Shown here: piece by piece, positions 54,633-62,855 of the stretch | How positions within the stretch are numbered: the stretch's first letter is position 1 | How the letters are laid out: every line of letters starts with the position of its first letter | Assembly: GCF_900218015.1 (NCBI RefSeq) | Contig: NZ_UFQQ01000014.1 | Span: 91,126 to 155,125 of the forward strand | Direction of reading: 5' to 3' | DNA length: 64,000 bases | Source of the DNA: Rhodopseudomonas pentothenatexigens | GTDB lineage: Bacteria > Pseudomonadota > Alphaproteobacteria > Rhizobiales > Xanthobacteraceae | The notes under the pieces: generated by a model | Told to the model about the DNA's origin: nothing | The model's database searches: none | What the model saw: only the letters and a program-made list of their open reading frames with translations | Position numbers and translations under genes: made by a program

Positions 54633-54679
54633 GCGAACGGTGCGCCCGGCCCGGCCGGGTGCGGCCGTTCGCTTTTTTT
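54633..54679 (+). terminator. Hairpin with T-run just before hpnC (terminator or attenuator)
   Basis: GCGAACGG ... CCGTTCGC encloses a second GC-rich hairpin (GCCCGGCCCGGCCGGG) and is followed by seven T. It lies 31 bases before the hpnC start. It could end transcripts from the Cys-rich gene or, if the promoter at 54599 is real, sit at the 5' end of the hpn operon mRNA as an attenuator. Confidence 0.7.
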
Positions 54680-54710
54680 CGTCACCAAACCAAGTGTTTA
54701 GCCAGTGCCG

Positions 54711-55589
54711 ATGACGACCGCGAGCGAGCTTCGATCGGGCAAGACCCACCGGGACGAGAATTTCCCGGTGGCGTCGTGGATCATCCATCCGCGGCACCGT
54801 GACCTGATTCTGGCGTTCTACAACTTCGTCCGGACCGCCGACGACATCGCCGACCACGCGATGCTCGATGCCGCGACCAAGCTGGAATATCTCGATCTGC
54901 TCGAAGCCGAGCTGCTCGGCCGCGGCGAGACCCAGCCCGAGGCGGTGCATCTGCGCCGGGCGCTGGCCGAGCGCGGCATGCCGCCGCGCCACGCGCTCGA
55001 TCTGCTGATCGCATTCCGGATGGACGTCACCAAGCTGCGCTACGAGGATTGGGACGAGGTCATTCACTATTGCCGCTATTCGGCGATGCCGGTCGGCCGC
55101 TTCATGCTCGACGTCCACGGCGAAAGCACAGCGACCTGGCCCGCCTCGGACGCGCTGTGCGCGGGCCTGCAGATCAACAATCACCTGCAGGACTGCGGCA
55201 AGGACTATCGCACCCTCAACCGGGTGTATCTGCCGCGCGACGTGCTCGACGCCGCCGGTGCCACGGTCGAAGACCTCGGCCTGCAGAAGTCGTCACCGGC
55301 GCTGCTGAAGTGCCTGCACGGGCTGGCAGCCCGCACCGCGTCGCTGCTCGGCGACGGTCGGCCGCTTGCCGCCGAGATCAAGGATTTCCGGCTCGGCCTG
55401 GAAGTTTCGGTGATCCAGGCCTATGCCGACCGAATCGTGCGGATGCTGCAGACCCGCGACCCGCTCAGCGAGCGCGTGCATCTGAAGCCGACCGAATTCG
55501 CCACCGCAAGCTTCGGCGCGATGGGCTCGGAAATCGTTCGCCGCAGCTTCGGAAAGGGGCCGGTATCGCATCCGGCGCCGCGCGCATGA
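54711..55589 (+). CDS. hpnC: Squalene synthase-like HpnC (hydroxysqualene synthase)
   Basis: A 292-residue trans-isoprenyl diphosphate synthase-like protein. The first Asp-rich motif is FVRTADDIADHA (Asp44, Asp45, Asp48) and the second INNHLQDCGKDYRTLNRVYLP. In the bacterial squalene route HpnD makes presqualene diphosphate, HpnC turns it into hydroxysqualene and HpnE reduces that to squalene. It overlaps hpnD by four bases. ATG 54711 is used; the GTG at 54705 only adds two residues. It is the first gene of the operon that continues to hpnG. Confidence 0.93.
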   Translation: MTTASELRSGKTHRDENFPVASWIIHPRHRDLILAFYNFVRTADDIADHAMLDAATKLEYLDLLEAELLGRGETQPEAVHLRRALAERGMPPRHALDLLIAFRMDVTKLRYEDWDEVIHYCRYSAMPVGRFMLDVHGESTATWPASDALCAGLQINNHLQDCGKDYRTLNRVYLPRDVLDAAGATVEDLGLQKSSPALLKCLHGLAARTASLLGDGRPLAAEIKDFRLGLEVSVIQAYADRIVRMLQTRDPLSERVHLKPTEFATASFGAMGSEIVRRSFGKGPVSHPAPRA

Positions 55590-56425
55590 CCGTTCACGCC
55601 ACGCCGGAGCCGGCCGCGCATCAAGGCGTCGCGCTCGGCAGTTCGTTCTACGCCGCGATGCGCATCCTGCCGCGCCCGCAGCGCGAGGCGATGTTCCAGG
55701 TCTACAGCTTCTGCCGCTTCGTCGACGACATCGCCGATTCCGACCGGCCGCGCGAGCAGCGGGTCGCCGAGCTGCAGCAATGGCGCGACGACATCGCGGC
55801 GCTGTATCGCGGCGCGCCGCCGCCGCGGCTGGCGGACTATCAGGATTCGCTGCGCACCTTCGGGCTGAAGCGCGAGGATTTCGAGGCGATCATCGACGGC
55901 ATGGAGATGGACGTCGACGCCGACATCCGTGCGCCGGACGAAGCCACGCTCGATCTGTACTGCGACCGCGTCGCCAGCGCGGTGGGGCGGCTGTCGGTGC
56001 GGATCTTCGGCCTGCCGGAAGCCGATGGCATCGAATTGTCGCACCATCTCGGCCGCGCGCTGCAGCTCACCAACATCCTGCGCGACATCGACGAGGACGC
56101 CGGCATCGGCCGGCTGTATCTGCCGAGCGAGCTGCTGCACAAGGCCGGCATCACCGCCACCGATCCGCGCGTGGTCGCGGCGCATCCGGCGCTGCCGAGC
56201 GTCTGCGCGCCGCTGGTGGAGCGCGCGCTGACGCATTTCGCCGCTGCGGACAAGGTGATGAACCGCAATCCGCGCCGGCTGGTGAAGGCTCCCCGCATCA
56301 TGGGCAAGTACTACTACGCGATCCTGCAGCTTCTGATCGCGCGCGGTTTCGCAGCGCCGCGCGCCCCGGTGAAGCTCGGCAAGGCGTCGAAGATCGCCAT
56401 CCTGCTGCAATACGCGATCGTGTGA
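55586..56425 (+). CDS. hpnD: Presqualene diphosphate synthase HpnD
   Basis: A 279-residue squalene/phytoene synthase family protein. SSFYAAMRILPRPQREAMFQVYSFCRFVDDIADSDRP carries the first Asp motif (Asp47, Asp48, Asp51) and LGRALQLTNILRDIDEDAGIGRLYLP the second. It joins two farnesyl diphosphates to presqualene diphosphate. ATGA overlap with hpnC and TGATG overlap with hpnE show a translationally coupled set. Phytoene synthase would look similar, but the hpn context is decisive. Confidence 0.94.
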   Translation: MTVHATPEPAAHQGVALGSSFYAAMRILPRPQREAMFQVYSFCRFVDDIADSDRPREQRVAELQQWRDDIAALYRGAPPPRLADYQDSLRTFGLKREDFEAIIDGMEMDVDADIRAPDEATLDLYCDRVASAVGRLSVRIFGLPEADGIELSHHLGRALQLTNILRDIDEDAGIGRLYLPSELLHKAGITATDPRVVAAHPALPSVCAPLVERALTHFAAADKVMNRNPRRLVKAPRIMGKYYYAILQLLIARGFAAPRAPVKLGKASKIAILLQYAIV

Positions 56426-57681
56426 TGTCGAAAACGGTTCACGTCATCGGTGCGGGAATCTCCGGTCTTGCGGCCGCGACCCGGCTCGCCCGCGCCGGGC
56501 TTGTCGTCCACGTCCACGAAGCGATGCAGCAGGCCGGCGGCCGCTGCCGCTCGTATTTCGACGCCCAGACCGGGCTCGTGATCGACAACGGCAACCACCT
56601 GTTGCTGTCGGGCAATCACGCCGCCTGCGGGTATGCGCGTTCGATCGGCACCGAAGCCGGCCTGGTCGGCCCGGAGCGCGCCGAGTTCGACTTCATCGAC
56701 CTGCCGAGCGCTGCGCGCTGGCGGCTCAAGCTCGGCGGCGGCAAGCTGCCGCTGTGGCTGTTCGATGCGAATAGCCGCGTGCCGGACACGTCGATCGGCG
56801 ATTACCTCGGGCTGATGCCGCTGCTGTGGGCGCCGACCACCAGGCTGATCGGCGACACCATCAAATGCTCCGGCCCGCTGTACGACCGGCTGGTGGCGCC
56901 GCTGTTGCTCGCCGCGCTCAATGTCGATCCGCCGGAAGGCTCCGCCGGGCTCGCCGGCGCAGTGGTGCGTGAGACGCTGCTGGCCGGCGGTCAGGCCTGC
57001 CGGCCGCTGATTGCCCGCGACGGGCTGTCGGCGGTGCTGGTCGAGCCCGCAGTGGCGCAGCTCGCCGCCAGCGGGCCGGGCGTGCGGTTCGGCCACGAGC
57101 TGCGGGGGCTGACGTCTTCCGGCGACCGCGTCGGCGCGCTGCAGTTCGGCGGCGAGGATGTCGTCGCCCTTGGGCCGGACGATGCGGTGGTGCTGGCGGT
57201 GCCGCCGCGCCCGGCCGCGTCGCTGCTGCCCGGCCTGAAGACGCCGCAGGAATACCGCGCCATCGTCAACGCGCATTTCAACTATGCGCCGCCGCCCGGC
57301 ATGCCGGCCCTGACCGGGGTGATCGGCGGGGTGGTGGAATGGCTGTTCGCGTTCCCGAACCGGCTGTCGGTGACTATCAGCAACGGCGACCGCCTGGTCG
57401 AGGCGCCGCGCGAGCAGCTCGCAGCCGAAATCTGGGGCGAAATCTGCAGGATCGCCGGGATCACGGCCAATCTGCCGCCGTGGCAAATTGTCCGCGAGCG
57501 CCGCGCCACGTTCGCGGCTACACCGGCGCAGAATGCCCTGCGCCCCGGGCCGGTCACCCAGTGGAGAAACCTATATCTCGCTGGCGATTGGACTGATACG
57601 GGGTTACCGGCGACCATCGAAGGATCGGTCCGGTCCGGCAACCGCGCCGCGGACCTGGTGCTGGCCGCCGGCCGCGCCTGA
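56425..57681 (+). CDS. hpnE: Hydroxysqualene reductase HpnE (FAD-dependent)
   Basis: A 418-residue flavoprotein of the amine-oxidase/phytoene-desaturase fold. FAD motif VHVIGAGISGLAAATRLARAGLVVHVHEAMQQAGGRCRSY lies at the N-terminus, with DNGNHLLLSGNHAACGYARSIG after it. The C-terminal LYLAGDWTDTGLPATIEGSVRSGNRAADLVL binds the flavin. It reduces hydroxysqualene to squalene, the last step before cyclisation. It shares one base with the hpnD stop and ends 33 bases before shc. Confidence 0.94.
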   Translation: MSKTVHVIGAGISGLAAATRLARAGLVVHVHEAMQQAGGRCRSYFDAQTGLVIDNGNHLLLSGNHAACGYARSIGTEAGLVGPERAEFDFIDLPSAARWRLKLGGGKLPLWLFDANSRVPDTSIGDYLGLMPLLWAPTTRLIGDTIKCSGPLYDRLVAPLLLAALNVDPPEGSAGLAGAVVRETLLAGGQACRPLIARDGLSAVLVEPAVAQLAASGPGVRFGHELRGLTSSGDRVGALQFGGEDVVALGPDDAVVLAVPPRPAASLLPGLKTPQEYRAIVNAHFNYAPPPGMPALTGVIGGVVEWLFAFPNRLSVTISNGDRLVEAPREQLAAEIWGEICRIAGITANLPPWQIVRERRATFAATPAQNALRPGPVTQWRNLYLAGDWTDTGLPATIEGSVRSGNRAADLVLAAGRA

Positions 57682-57714
57682 TCCGCCCCCAACAACGGAG
57701 ACACAGCAGATAAA

Positions 57715-59676
57715 ATGGATTCCGGCAGCTACGATACCGGTGTCGGGCGCGACGCGCTCGAAGCTTCGATCGATGCGGCGCGCAGCGCGCTGCTGAACTT
57801 TCGACGCGACGACGGCCATTGGGTGTTCGAACTCGAGGCCGATTGCACCATTCCTGCCGAATACGTGCTGCTGCGGCATTACCTCGGCGAGCCGGTCGAT
57901 GCCGCGCTCGAGGCCAAGATCGCGGTGTATCTGCGCCGGATCCAGGGCGCCCATGGCGGCTGGCCGCTGGTCCACGACGGCGACTTGGACATGAGCGCCA
58001 GCGTGAAGGGGTATTTCGCGCTGAAGATGATCGGCGACAGCGTCGACGCGCCGCACATGGTGCGGGCGCGCGAGGCGATCCGTTCGCGCGGCGGCGCGAT
58101 CCACTCCAACGTGTTCACCCGGTTCCTGCTGACGCTGTACGGCGTGACCACGTGGCGCGCGGTGCCAGTGCTGCCGGTCGAAATTATGCTGCTCCCGAGC
58201 TGGTCCCCCTTCACGCTGAACAAAGTGTCGTACTGGGCGCGGACCACGATGGTGCCGCTGCTGGTGCTGTGCGCGCTGAAGCCGAAGGCCAAAAATCCCA
58301 AGGGCGTCGGCATCGACGAATTGTTCCTGCAGGACCCCAAGACGATCGGGATGCCGGCCAAGGCGCCGCATCAGAACTGGGGGCTGTTCAAGCTGTTCGG
58401 GTCGATCGACGCGGTGCTGCGCGTGATCGAGCCGGTGATGCCGAAGCGGCTGCGCCAGCACGCGATCGACAAGGCGCTCGCCTTCATCGAGGAGCGGCTC
58501 AACGGCGAAGACGGCCTCGGCGCGATCTTCCCGCCGATGGCCAACACCGTGATGATGTACGAGGCGCTCGGCTATCCCGAAGATTATCCGCCGCGGGCCA
58601 TCCAGCGCCGCGGCATCGATCTGCTGCTGGTCGATCGCGGCGACGAAGCCTACTGCCAGCCCTGCGTCTCGCCGGTGTGGGACACCGCGCTCGCCAGCCA
58701 CGCGGTGCTGGAGGCGGACGGTCACGACGGTGCCAAATCGGTGCGGTCCGCGCTCGACTGGCTCCTCCCGCGCCAGGTGCTCGACGTCAAGGGCGACTGG
58801 GCCGTGAAGGCGCCGAACGTCCGCCCCGGCGGCTGGGCGTTCCAATACAACAACGCCCATTATCCGGATCTCGACGACACTGCGGTGGTGGTGATGGCGC
58901 TCGACCGCGCCCGCAAGGACCAGCCGAATCCCGCCTACGACGCCGCGATCGCCCGCGCCCGCGAGTGGATCGAGGGCATGCAGAGCGACGACGGCGGCTG
59001 GGGTGCCTTCGACATCAACAACACCGAGTACTATTTGAACAACATCCCGTTCTCGGACCACGGCGCGATGCTCGATCCGCCGACCGAGGACGTCACCGCG
59101 CGCTGCGTCTCGATGCTGGCGCAGCTCGGGGAGACCGTCGACAGCAGCCCGGCGCTGGCCCGTGCGATCCGCTATCTGCGCGACACCCAGCTCGCGGAAG
59201 GCTCCTGGTACGGCCGCTGGGGGATGAATTACATCTACGGCACCTGGTCGGTGCTGTGCGCCCTCAACGCCGCCGGCGTTTCCCATTCCGATCCGATGAT
59301 CCGCAAGGCGGTGGCTTGGCTGGAGTCGGTGCAGAATCGCGACGGCGGCTGGGGCGAGGACGCGGTCAGCTACCGACTGGATTACCGCGGCTACGAAAGT
59401 GCGCCTTCGACCTCCTCACAAACGGCATGGGCCTTGCTTGCTCTGATGGCTGCGGGTGAGGTCGATCATCCGGCCGTGGCACGGGGCATCGAGTACCTGA
59501 AAAGCACACAGACCGAAAAAGGACTGTGGGACGAGCAACGTTACACGGCGACGGGCTTCCCGCGGGTGTTTTATCTGCGGTATCATGGCTATTCGAAGTT
59601 CTTCCCGCTCTGGGCGCTAGCGCGGTATCGGAACTTGCAGGCCACGAACAGCAAGGTGGTAGGGGTCGGAATGTGA
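57715..59676 (+). CDS. shc: Squalene-hopene cyclase
   Basis: A 653-residue class II terpene cyclase. The catalytic DXDD is PDLDDTAVV (Asp385-Asp388). QW repeats are spread along the chain, for example DDGGWGAFD, GSWYGRWGMNYIYGTW and RDGGWGEDAVSY. The membrane-entry region is FLLTLYGVTTWRAVPVLPVEIMLLPSW. It folds squalene to hopene and hopanol at the inner membrane. Length is normal. The ATG has GGAG at 57697-57700, a rather long spacing of 14 bases. Its stop overlaps the hpnG start (GTGA). Confidence 0.96.
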   Translation: MDSGSYDTGVGRDALEASIDAARSALLNFRRDDGHWVFELEADCTIPAEYVLLRHYLGEPVDAALEAKIAVYLRRIQGAHGGWPLVHDGDLDMSASVKGYFALKMIGDSVDAPHMVRAREAIRSRGGAIHSNVFTRFLLTLYGVTTWRAVPVLPVEIMLLPSWSPFTLNKVSYWARTTMVPLLVLCALKPKAKNPKGVGIDELFLQDPKTIGMPAKAPHQNWGLFKLFGSIDAVLRVIEPVMPKRLRQHAIDKALAFIEERLNGEDGLGAIFPPMANTVMMYEALGYPEDYPPRAIQRRGIDLLLVDRGDEAYCQPCVSPVWDTALASHAVLEADGHDGAKSVRSALDWLLPRQVLDVKGDWAVKAPNVRPGGWAFQYNNAHYPDLDDTAVVVMALDRARKDQPNPAYDAAIARAREWIEGMQSDDGGWGAFDINNTEYYLNNIPFSDHGAMLDPPTEDVTARCVSMLAQLGETVDSSPALARAIRYLRDTQLAEGSWYGRWGMNYIYGTWSVLCALNAAGVSHSDPMIRKAVAWLESVQNRDGGWGEDAVSYRLDYRGYESAPSTSSQTAWALLALMAAGEVDHPAVARGIEYLKSTQTEKGLWDEQRYTATGFPRVFYLRYHGYSKFFPLWALARYRNLQATNSKVVGVGM

Positions 59677-60416
59677 TTCTGGGGGCAGTGGACGACCAGG
59701 CCGCGGCAAATCGCCAAGATCCGAGGCCGGTATTGATTGTGACGGGCCTGATTCAGGAAGCACGTATCGCGGCAGGGCCGGGCCTCACCGTTATCTGCAG
59801 CAGTAGCGACCCCAAGCAATTACGCGCGATCATGGCCGATTTCGACGCATCGTCGATTCGCGGCGTGATCAGCTTCGGCGTCGCCGGGGGGCTCGATCCT
59901 GCGCTCGAGGCCGGTGACATCGTCATCGCTACCGAGGTCGTGGCGGGTGAACGCCGCTGGACGTCGGAAGTTGCATTGACGGACGAATTATTGCGCAGCG
60001 CCGGTGTCGGCCGCCACCGCGTGGTACGCGGCGGATTGGTCGGGGCCGAGCAGGTGGTCGCGGCGCGCACCGCCAAGGCGGCGCTGCGCTCGGAGACCGG
60101 CGCGGCCGCGGTCGATATGGAAAGCCATATCGCCGCCGATTTCGCCGCCGCCGCCAAGCTGCCGTTCGCGGCGTTGCGGGTGATCAGCGATCCTGCGGGC
60201 CGAAGCCTGCCGCAGATCGTCTCGACCGCGATCAAGCCGAACGGCGACGTCGATCTGCGCAAGGTGCTGCGTGGCGTCGCCCGCCACCCGACCTCGATCC
60301 GGTCGCTGGTCTCGACCGGCATCGACTTCAACCGCGCGCTGCGGTCCTTGCGCGGCTGTCGGAACTTCGTGCAGGAAGCCGTGCTGGGCGGCAGCGGCAT
60401 CGTCGCCGAGATCTGA
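59673..60416 (+). CDS. hpnG: HpnG, adenosylhopane nucleosidase/phosphorylase
   Basis: A 247-residue protein of the nucleoside phosphorylase fold. VLIVTGLIQEARIA, RGVISFGVAGGLDPALEAGDIVIATEVV, and the substrate-site VDMESHIAADFAAAAKLPFAALRVISDPAG are the family markers. HpnG is assigned to removing adenine from adenosylhopane to give the ribosyl intermediate of C35 hopanoids. The start is GTG 59673, overlapping the shc stop; ATG is absent there. A 13-base tandem duplication (60410-60435) spans its stop. The adenosylhopane synthase gene hpnH, which acts one step earlier, is not in the window. Confidence 0.9.
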   Translation: MILGAVDDQAAANRQDPRPVLIVTGLIQEARIAAGPGLTVICSSSDPKQLRAIMADFDASSIRGVISFGVAGGLDPALEAGDIVIATEVVAGERRWTSEVALTDELLRSAGVGRHRVVRGGLVGAEQVVAARTAKAALRSETGAAAVDMESHIAADFAAAAKLPFAALRVISDPAGRSLPQIVSTAIKPNGDVDLRKVLRGVARHPTSIRSLVSTGIDFNRALRSLRGCRNFVQEAVLGGSGIVAEI

Positions 60417-60435
60417 GAGCCCGATCTGAGAGCCC
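60410..60435. repeat. 13-base tandem duplication at the hpnG end
   Basis: GATCTGAGAGCCC occurs twice in direct succession (60410-60422 and 60423-60435); the hpnG stop is in the first copy. It is immediately followed by AGCCCATGGGCT and then a CCCATCCTTGAAGACGC / GCGCGTCAGGATGGG hairpin (60448-60493). The latter is related to the element at 36218 and reaches into the end of the LysR gene. Confidence 0.85.
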
Positions 60436-60447
60436 AGCCCATGGGCT

Positions 60448-60493
60448 CCCCATCCTTGAAGACGCTCGGCTTTGCCGGGCGCGTCAGGATGGG
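60448..60493. repeat. Palindromic hairpin between hpnG and the LysR gene
   Basis: CCCATCCTTGAAGACGC pairs with GCGCGTCAGGATGGG around a GC-rich loop, covering the LysR stop codon. It may end transcription from both convergent sides, although there is no T-run. The ends resemble the 36218 element. Confidence 0.7.
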
Positions 60494-61392
60494 CTTAGGG
60501 CCGACGTCCTGATCTCCTCCTTCAACCATTCCACGAACCGGCCGAGATAGCGCGGATCGGCGCGCGAGGTCGGGTGAGCGGCGTACTTTTCGCCCTTCAC
60601 GACCAAGTCCGGAAACGGGCAGACGAGCCGCCATTCGGGCTTTCCGGGAAAGAACTCCTTCGGCGCGACGATCGAGCCGAATCCCTCGCGCACCGCATGC
60701 ATCGCCACGAACATGTGGTCGAAGCGATGGCCGCCTTCGAACAGGTGGCCGCGCAGGCCTGCCTTGTTCAACCATGCCTCCCAGTGCCCCGGCCGCGTCG
60801 CGGACGTGATCAATGGAAACGCGAGAAGATCCTCCGGTTTCTCGATGGGCTGCTCCTGAAGAAGATCGATGCTGCAGACCGGCGTCAGATTCTCCTCGAA
60901 CAACGCCGTCGATGCTTTCGAATGCCCTCCGATCTTGTCGCCGCTGCCCCGCGTGATCAGAAGATCGTGGGACGCCACGTCCGGGGTCTGGCCGGTCATC
61001 CGGGTCGAAATCCACACCGCCAGATCGGGATTAGCGGTCTCGAACCGCTTGAGCCGCGGCATCAGGAAATACATGGCGAATGTCGAAGGCGCTTCGACCG
61101 CCAGCACCGCCTTGCTGCGACGGCGCCTGACATACTGGCAGGCGGATTCGATATTGCGGAACGACTGGCTCAGCTGCTCCGCCAGGACGCTGCCGTATGG
61201 CGTGAGCGCCAGACTGCGGCCCTCGCGGGTGAAGACCTGCTGTCCCAGCCAATCCTCCAATAGGCGCACCTGCTTGCTGACGGCGCCGTGGGTGACTCCC
61301 AGTTCTTCGGCGGCCGCGCTCAAGCTGTCGCTGCGCGCAGCGACAGCAAACGCCCGGAGGGCGACCAGCGGCAATTCGCGTTCTTTCAACAT
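60484..61392 (-). CDS. LysR-family regulator, probably of the phosphonoacetate genes
   Basis: A 302-residue LysR protein with the winged helix LVALRAFAVAARSDSLSAAAEELGVTHGAVSKQVRLLEDWLGQQVFTREGRSLALTPYG. Its ligand domain has LLITRGSGDKIGGHSKASTALFEENLTPVCSIDLL and FDHMFVAMHAVREGFGSIVAP. It is divergent from phnA, as expected for the activator of that gene (PhnR type, responding to phosphonoacetate). ATG 61392 has GGAGG just upstream; a GTG at 61449 would add 19 poorly conserved residues. Confidence 0.85.
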   Translation of the reverse strand: MLKERELPLVALRAFAVAARSDSLSAAAEELGVTHGAVSKQVRLLEDWLGQQVFTREGRSLALTPYGSVLAEQLSQSFRNIESACQYVRRRRSKAVLAVEAPSTFAMYFLMPRLKRFETANPDLAVWISTRMTGQTPDVASHDLLITRGSGDKIGGHSKASTALFEENLTPVCSIDLLQEQPIEKPEDLLAFPLITSATRPGHWEAWLNKAGLRGHLFEGGHRFDHMFVAMHAVREGFGSIVAPKEFFPGKPEWRLVCPFPDLVVKGEKYAAHPTSRADPRYLGRFVEWLKEEIRTSALSPS

Positions 61393-61548
61393 GACCTCCG
61401 TGTGACGAGGGCGACCGGCGGGGGCGTTTGAATCTCTACTTATACTCACACGTTTGTTGATTTTATTCGATCGATCCTCACACAGGAGCGGCCTACCACC
61501 CGGACGTCAGCCGCCACGACAGGCGGCACTCAGCACCGGGATGACTGC

Positions 61549-62814
61549 ATGACGATCCAACCTCAATCCGACAGACCGCGGACTCTGATCCAGGCCAACG
61601 GGCGCAGCTATGCCGTGCCGCCCAGACCGGTGGTCGTGATCTGCCTCGACGGGTTCGACCCCGAATATCTGGAGCGCGGCATTGCCGACGGCGTACTGCC
61701 GACGATCGGTGCGCTGAGGTCGGTCGGCTATGTCGGCACCGCGCTTGCCACGGTGCCGACGACCACCAACACCAACAACACCTCGATCGTCACCGGCGTG
61801 CCGCCCGCCGTCCACGGCATCAACGGCAACTACTATCTCGACGCCGACACCGGCGAAGAGATCATGGTGACGGACGCGAGGCGATTGCGCTGCGGCACCA
61901 TCCTCGGCGCCATGTGCAAAGCGGGCGTGCAGACCGCGGTGGTCACCGCCAAGGACAAGCTCCTGAAGGTGCTCGCCTTCGAGATGGACGGGATCGCCTT
62001 CTCATCCGAGCACCCGAACGCCGCCGATCTCACGGCGCTCGGTTTCGCGAGCGGCGAGGACATGGTGGGGCGCAGAAGGCCGGATCAGTATTCCGCCGAT
62101 CTGTCGCTGTTCGCGCTGGATGCCGGCATCAGGCTGCTGGAGACGGCCAAGCCCGACCTGATGTATCTGTCGACGTCGGATTATGTGCAGCACAAGTACC
62201 GGCCGGGCGACGACGAATCCAACGACTTCCACGCGGCCGTGGATCGGCGGATCGCGCGCCTGATCGAACTCGGCGCCACCGTCGCCCTGACTGCCGACCA
62301 CGGCATGGCCGACAAGTCGGGTGCGGATGGCCAGCCGAACGTCGTCTATCTCGAGGACGCTCTGAACGAGAAGTTCGGTGCCGGCATTGCGCGGGTGATC
62401 TGTCCGATCGCCGATCCATTCGTCCGCCATCACGGCGCACTCGGGGGCTTCGTGCGTGTCCATGTGATGAAGAGCTGCGATATCGAGACGCTGATGACCT
62501 TTACGCGGTCGCTGCCCGGCGTCGAGCTGGTGCTCGATCGCGCCACGGTGTGCGAACGCTACCAGTTGCCGCCGGATCGCGAGGGCGACTTCGTGGTGTT
62601 CACCGATCGCGGAACGGCGGTTGGAGCCAGGCGTGAAGATCACGACCTGTCGGCGCTGGGCGACCATCGCCTGCGCTCGCATGGCGGGCTTGGCGAGCAG
62701 CGCGTGCCGTTCGTGCTGTCGCGTCCGCTCAGGCGCGACTACCGAGAGCGCGCCGAAACCGGCGTGCTGCGCAACTACGACATCTTCGACTTCGTCCTGA
62801 ACGGCGTCGAATAA
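61549..62814 (+). CDS. phnA: Phosphonoacetate hydrolase
   Basis: A 421-residue enzyme of the alkaline phosphatase superfamily. The two-zinc site and nucleophile are all visible: Asp34 (CLDGFDPEY), Thr73 (TTTNTNNTS), Asp211 and His215 (TSDYVQHKY), Asp250-His251 (TADHGMADKSG) and His378 (RSHGGLGEQ). These match the known PhnA residues of Sinorhizobium. It hydrolyses phosphonoacetate to acetate and phosphate, and so yields carbon and phosphorus. No signal peptide is present, so it acts in the cytoplasm. The gene lies 156 bases from the LysR start and 41 bases before the PstS-like gene. Confidence 0.93.
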   Translation: MTIQPQSDRPRTLIQANGRSYAVPPRPVVVICLDGFDPEYLERGIADGVLPTIGALRSVGYVGTALATVPTTTNTNNTSIVTGVPPAVHGINGNYYLDADTGEEIMVTDARRLRCGTILGAMCKAGVQTAVVTAKDKLLKVLAFEMDGIAFSSEHPNAADLTALGFASGEDMVGRRRPDQYSADLSLFALDAGIRLLETAKPDLMYLSTSDYVQHKYRPGDDESNDFHAAVDRRIARLIELGATVALTADHGMADKSGADGQPNVVYLEDALNEKFGAGIARVICPIADPFVRHHGALGGFVRVHVMKSCDIETLMTFTRSLPGVELVLDRATVCERYQLPPDREGDFVVFTDRGTAVGARREDHDLSALGDHRLRSHGGLGEQRVPFVLSRPLRRDYRERAETGVLRNYDIFDFVLNGVE

Positions 62815-62855
62815 TCCCGCCCCACCCCAGTCACAGCAGCCACAAAGGAAACAAC

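Noticed and set aside
57604..59286. A 560-codon minus-strand frame
   Set aside because: It is antisense to squalene-hopene cyclase with no recognisable protein features.
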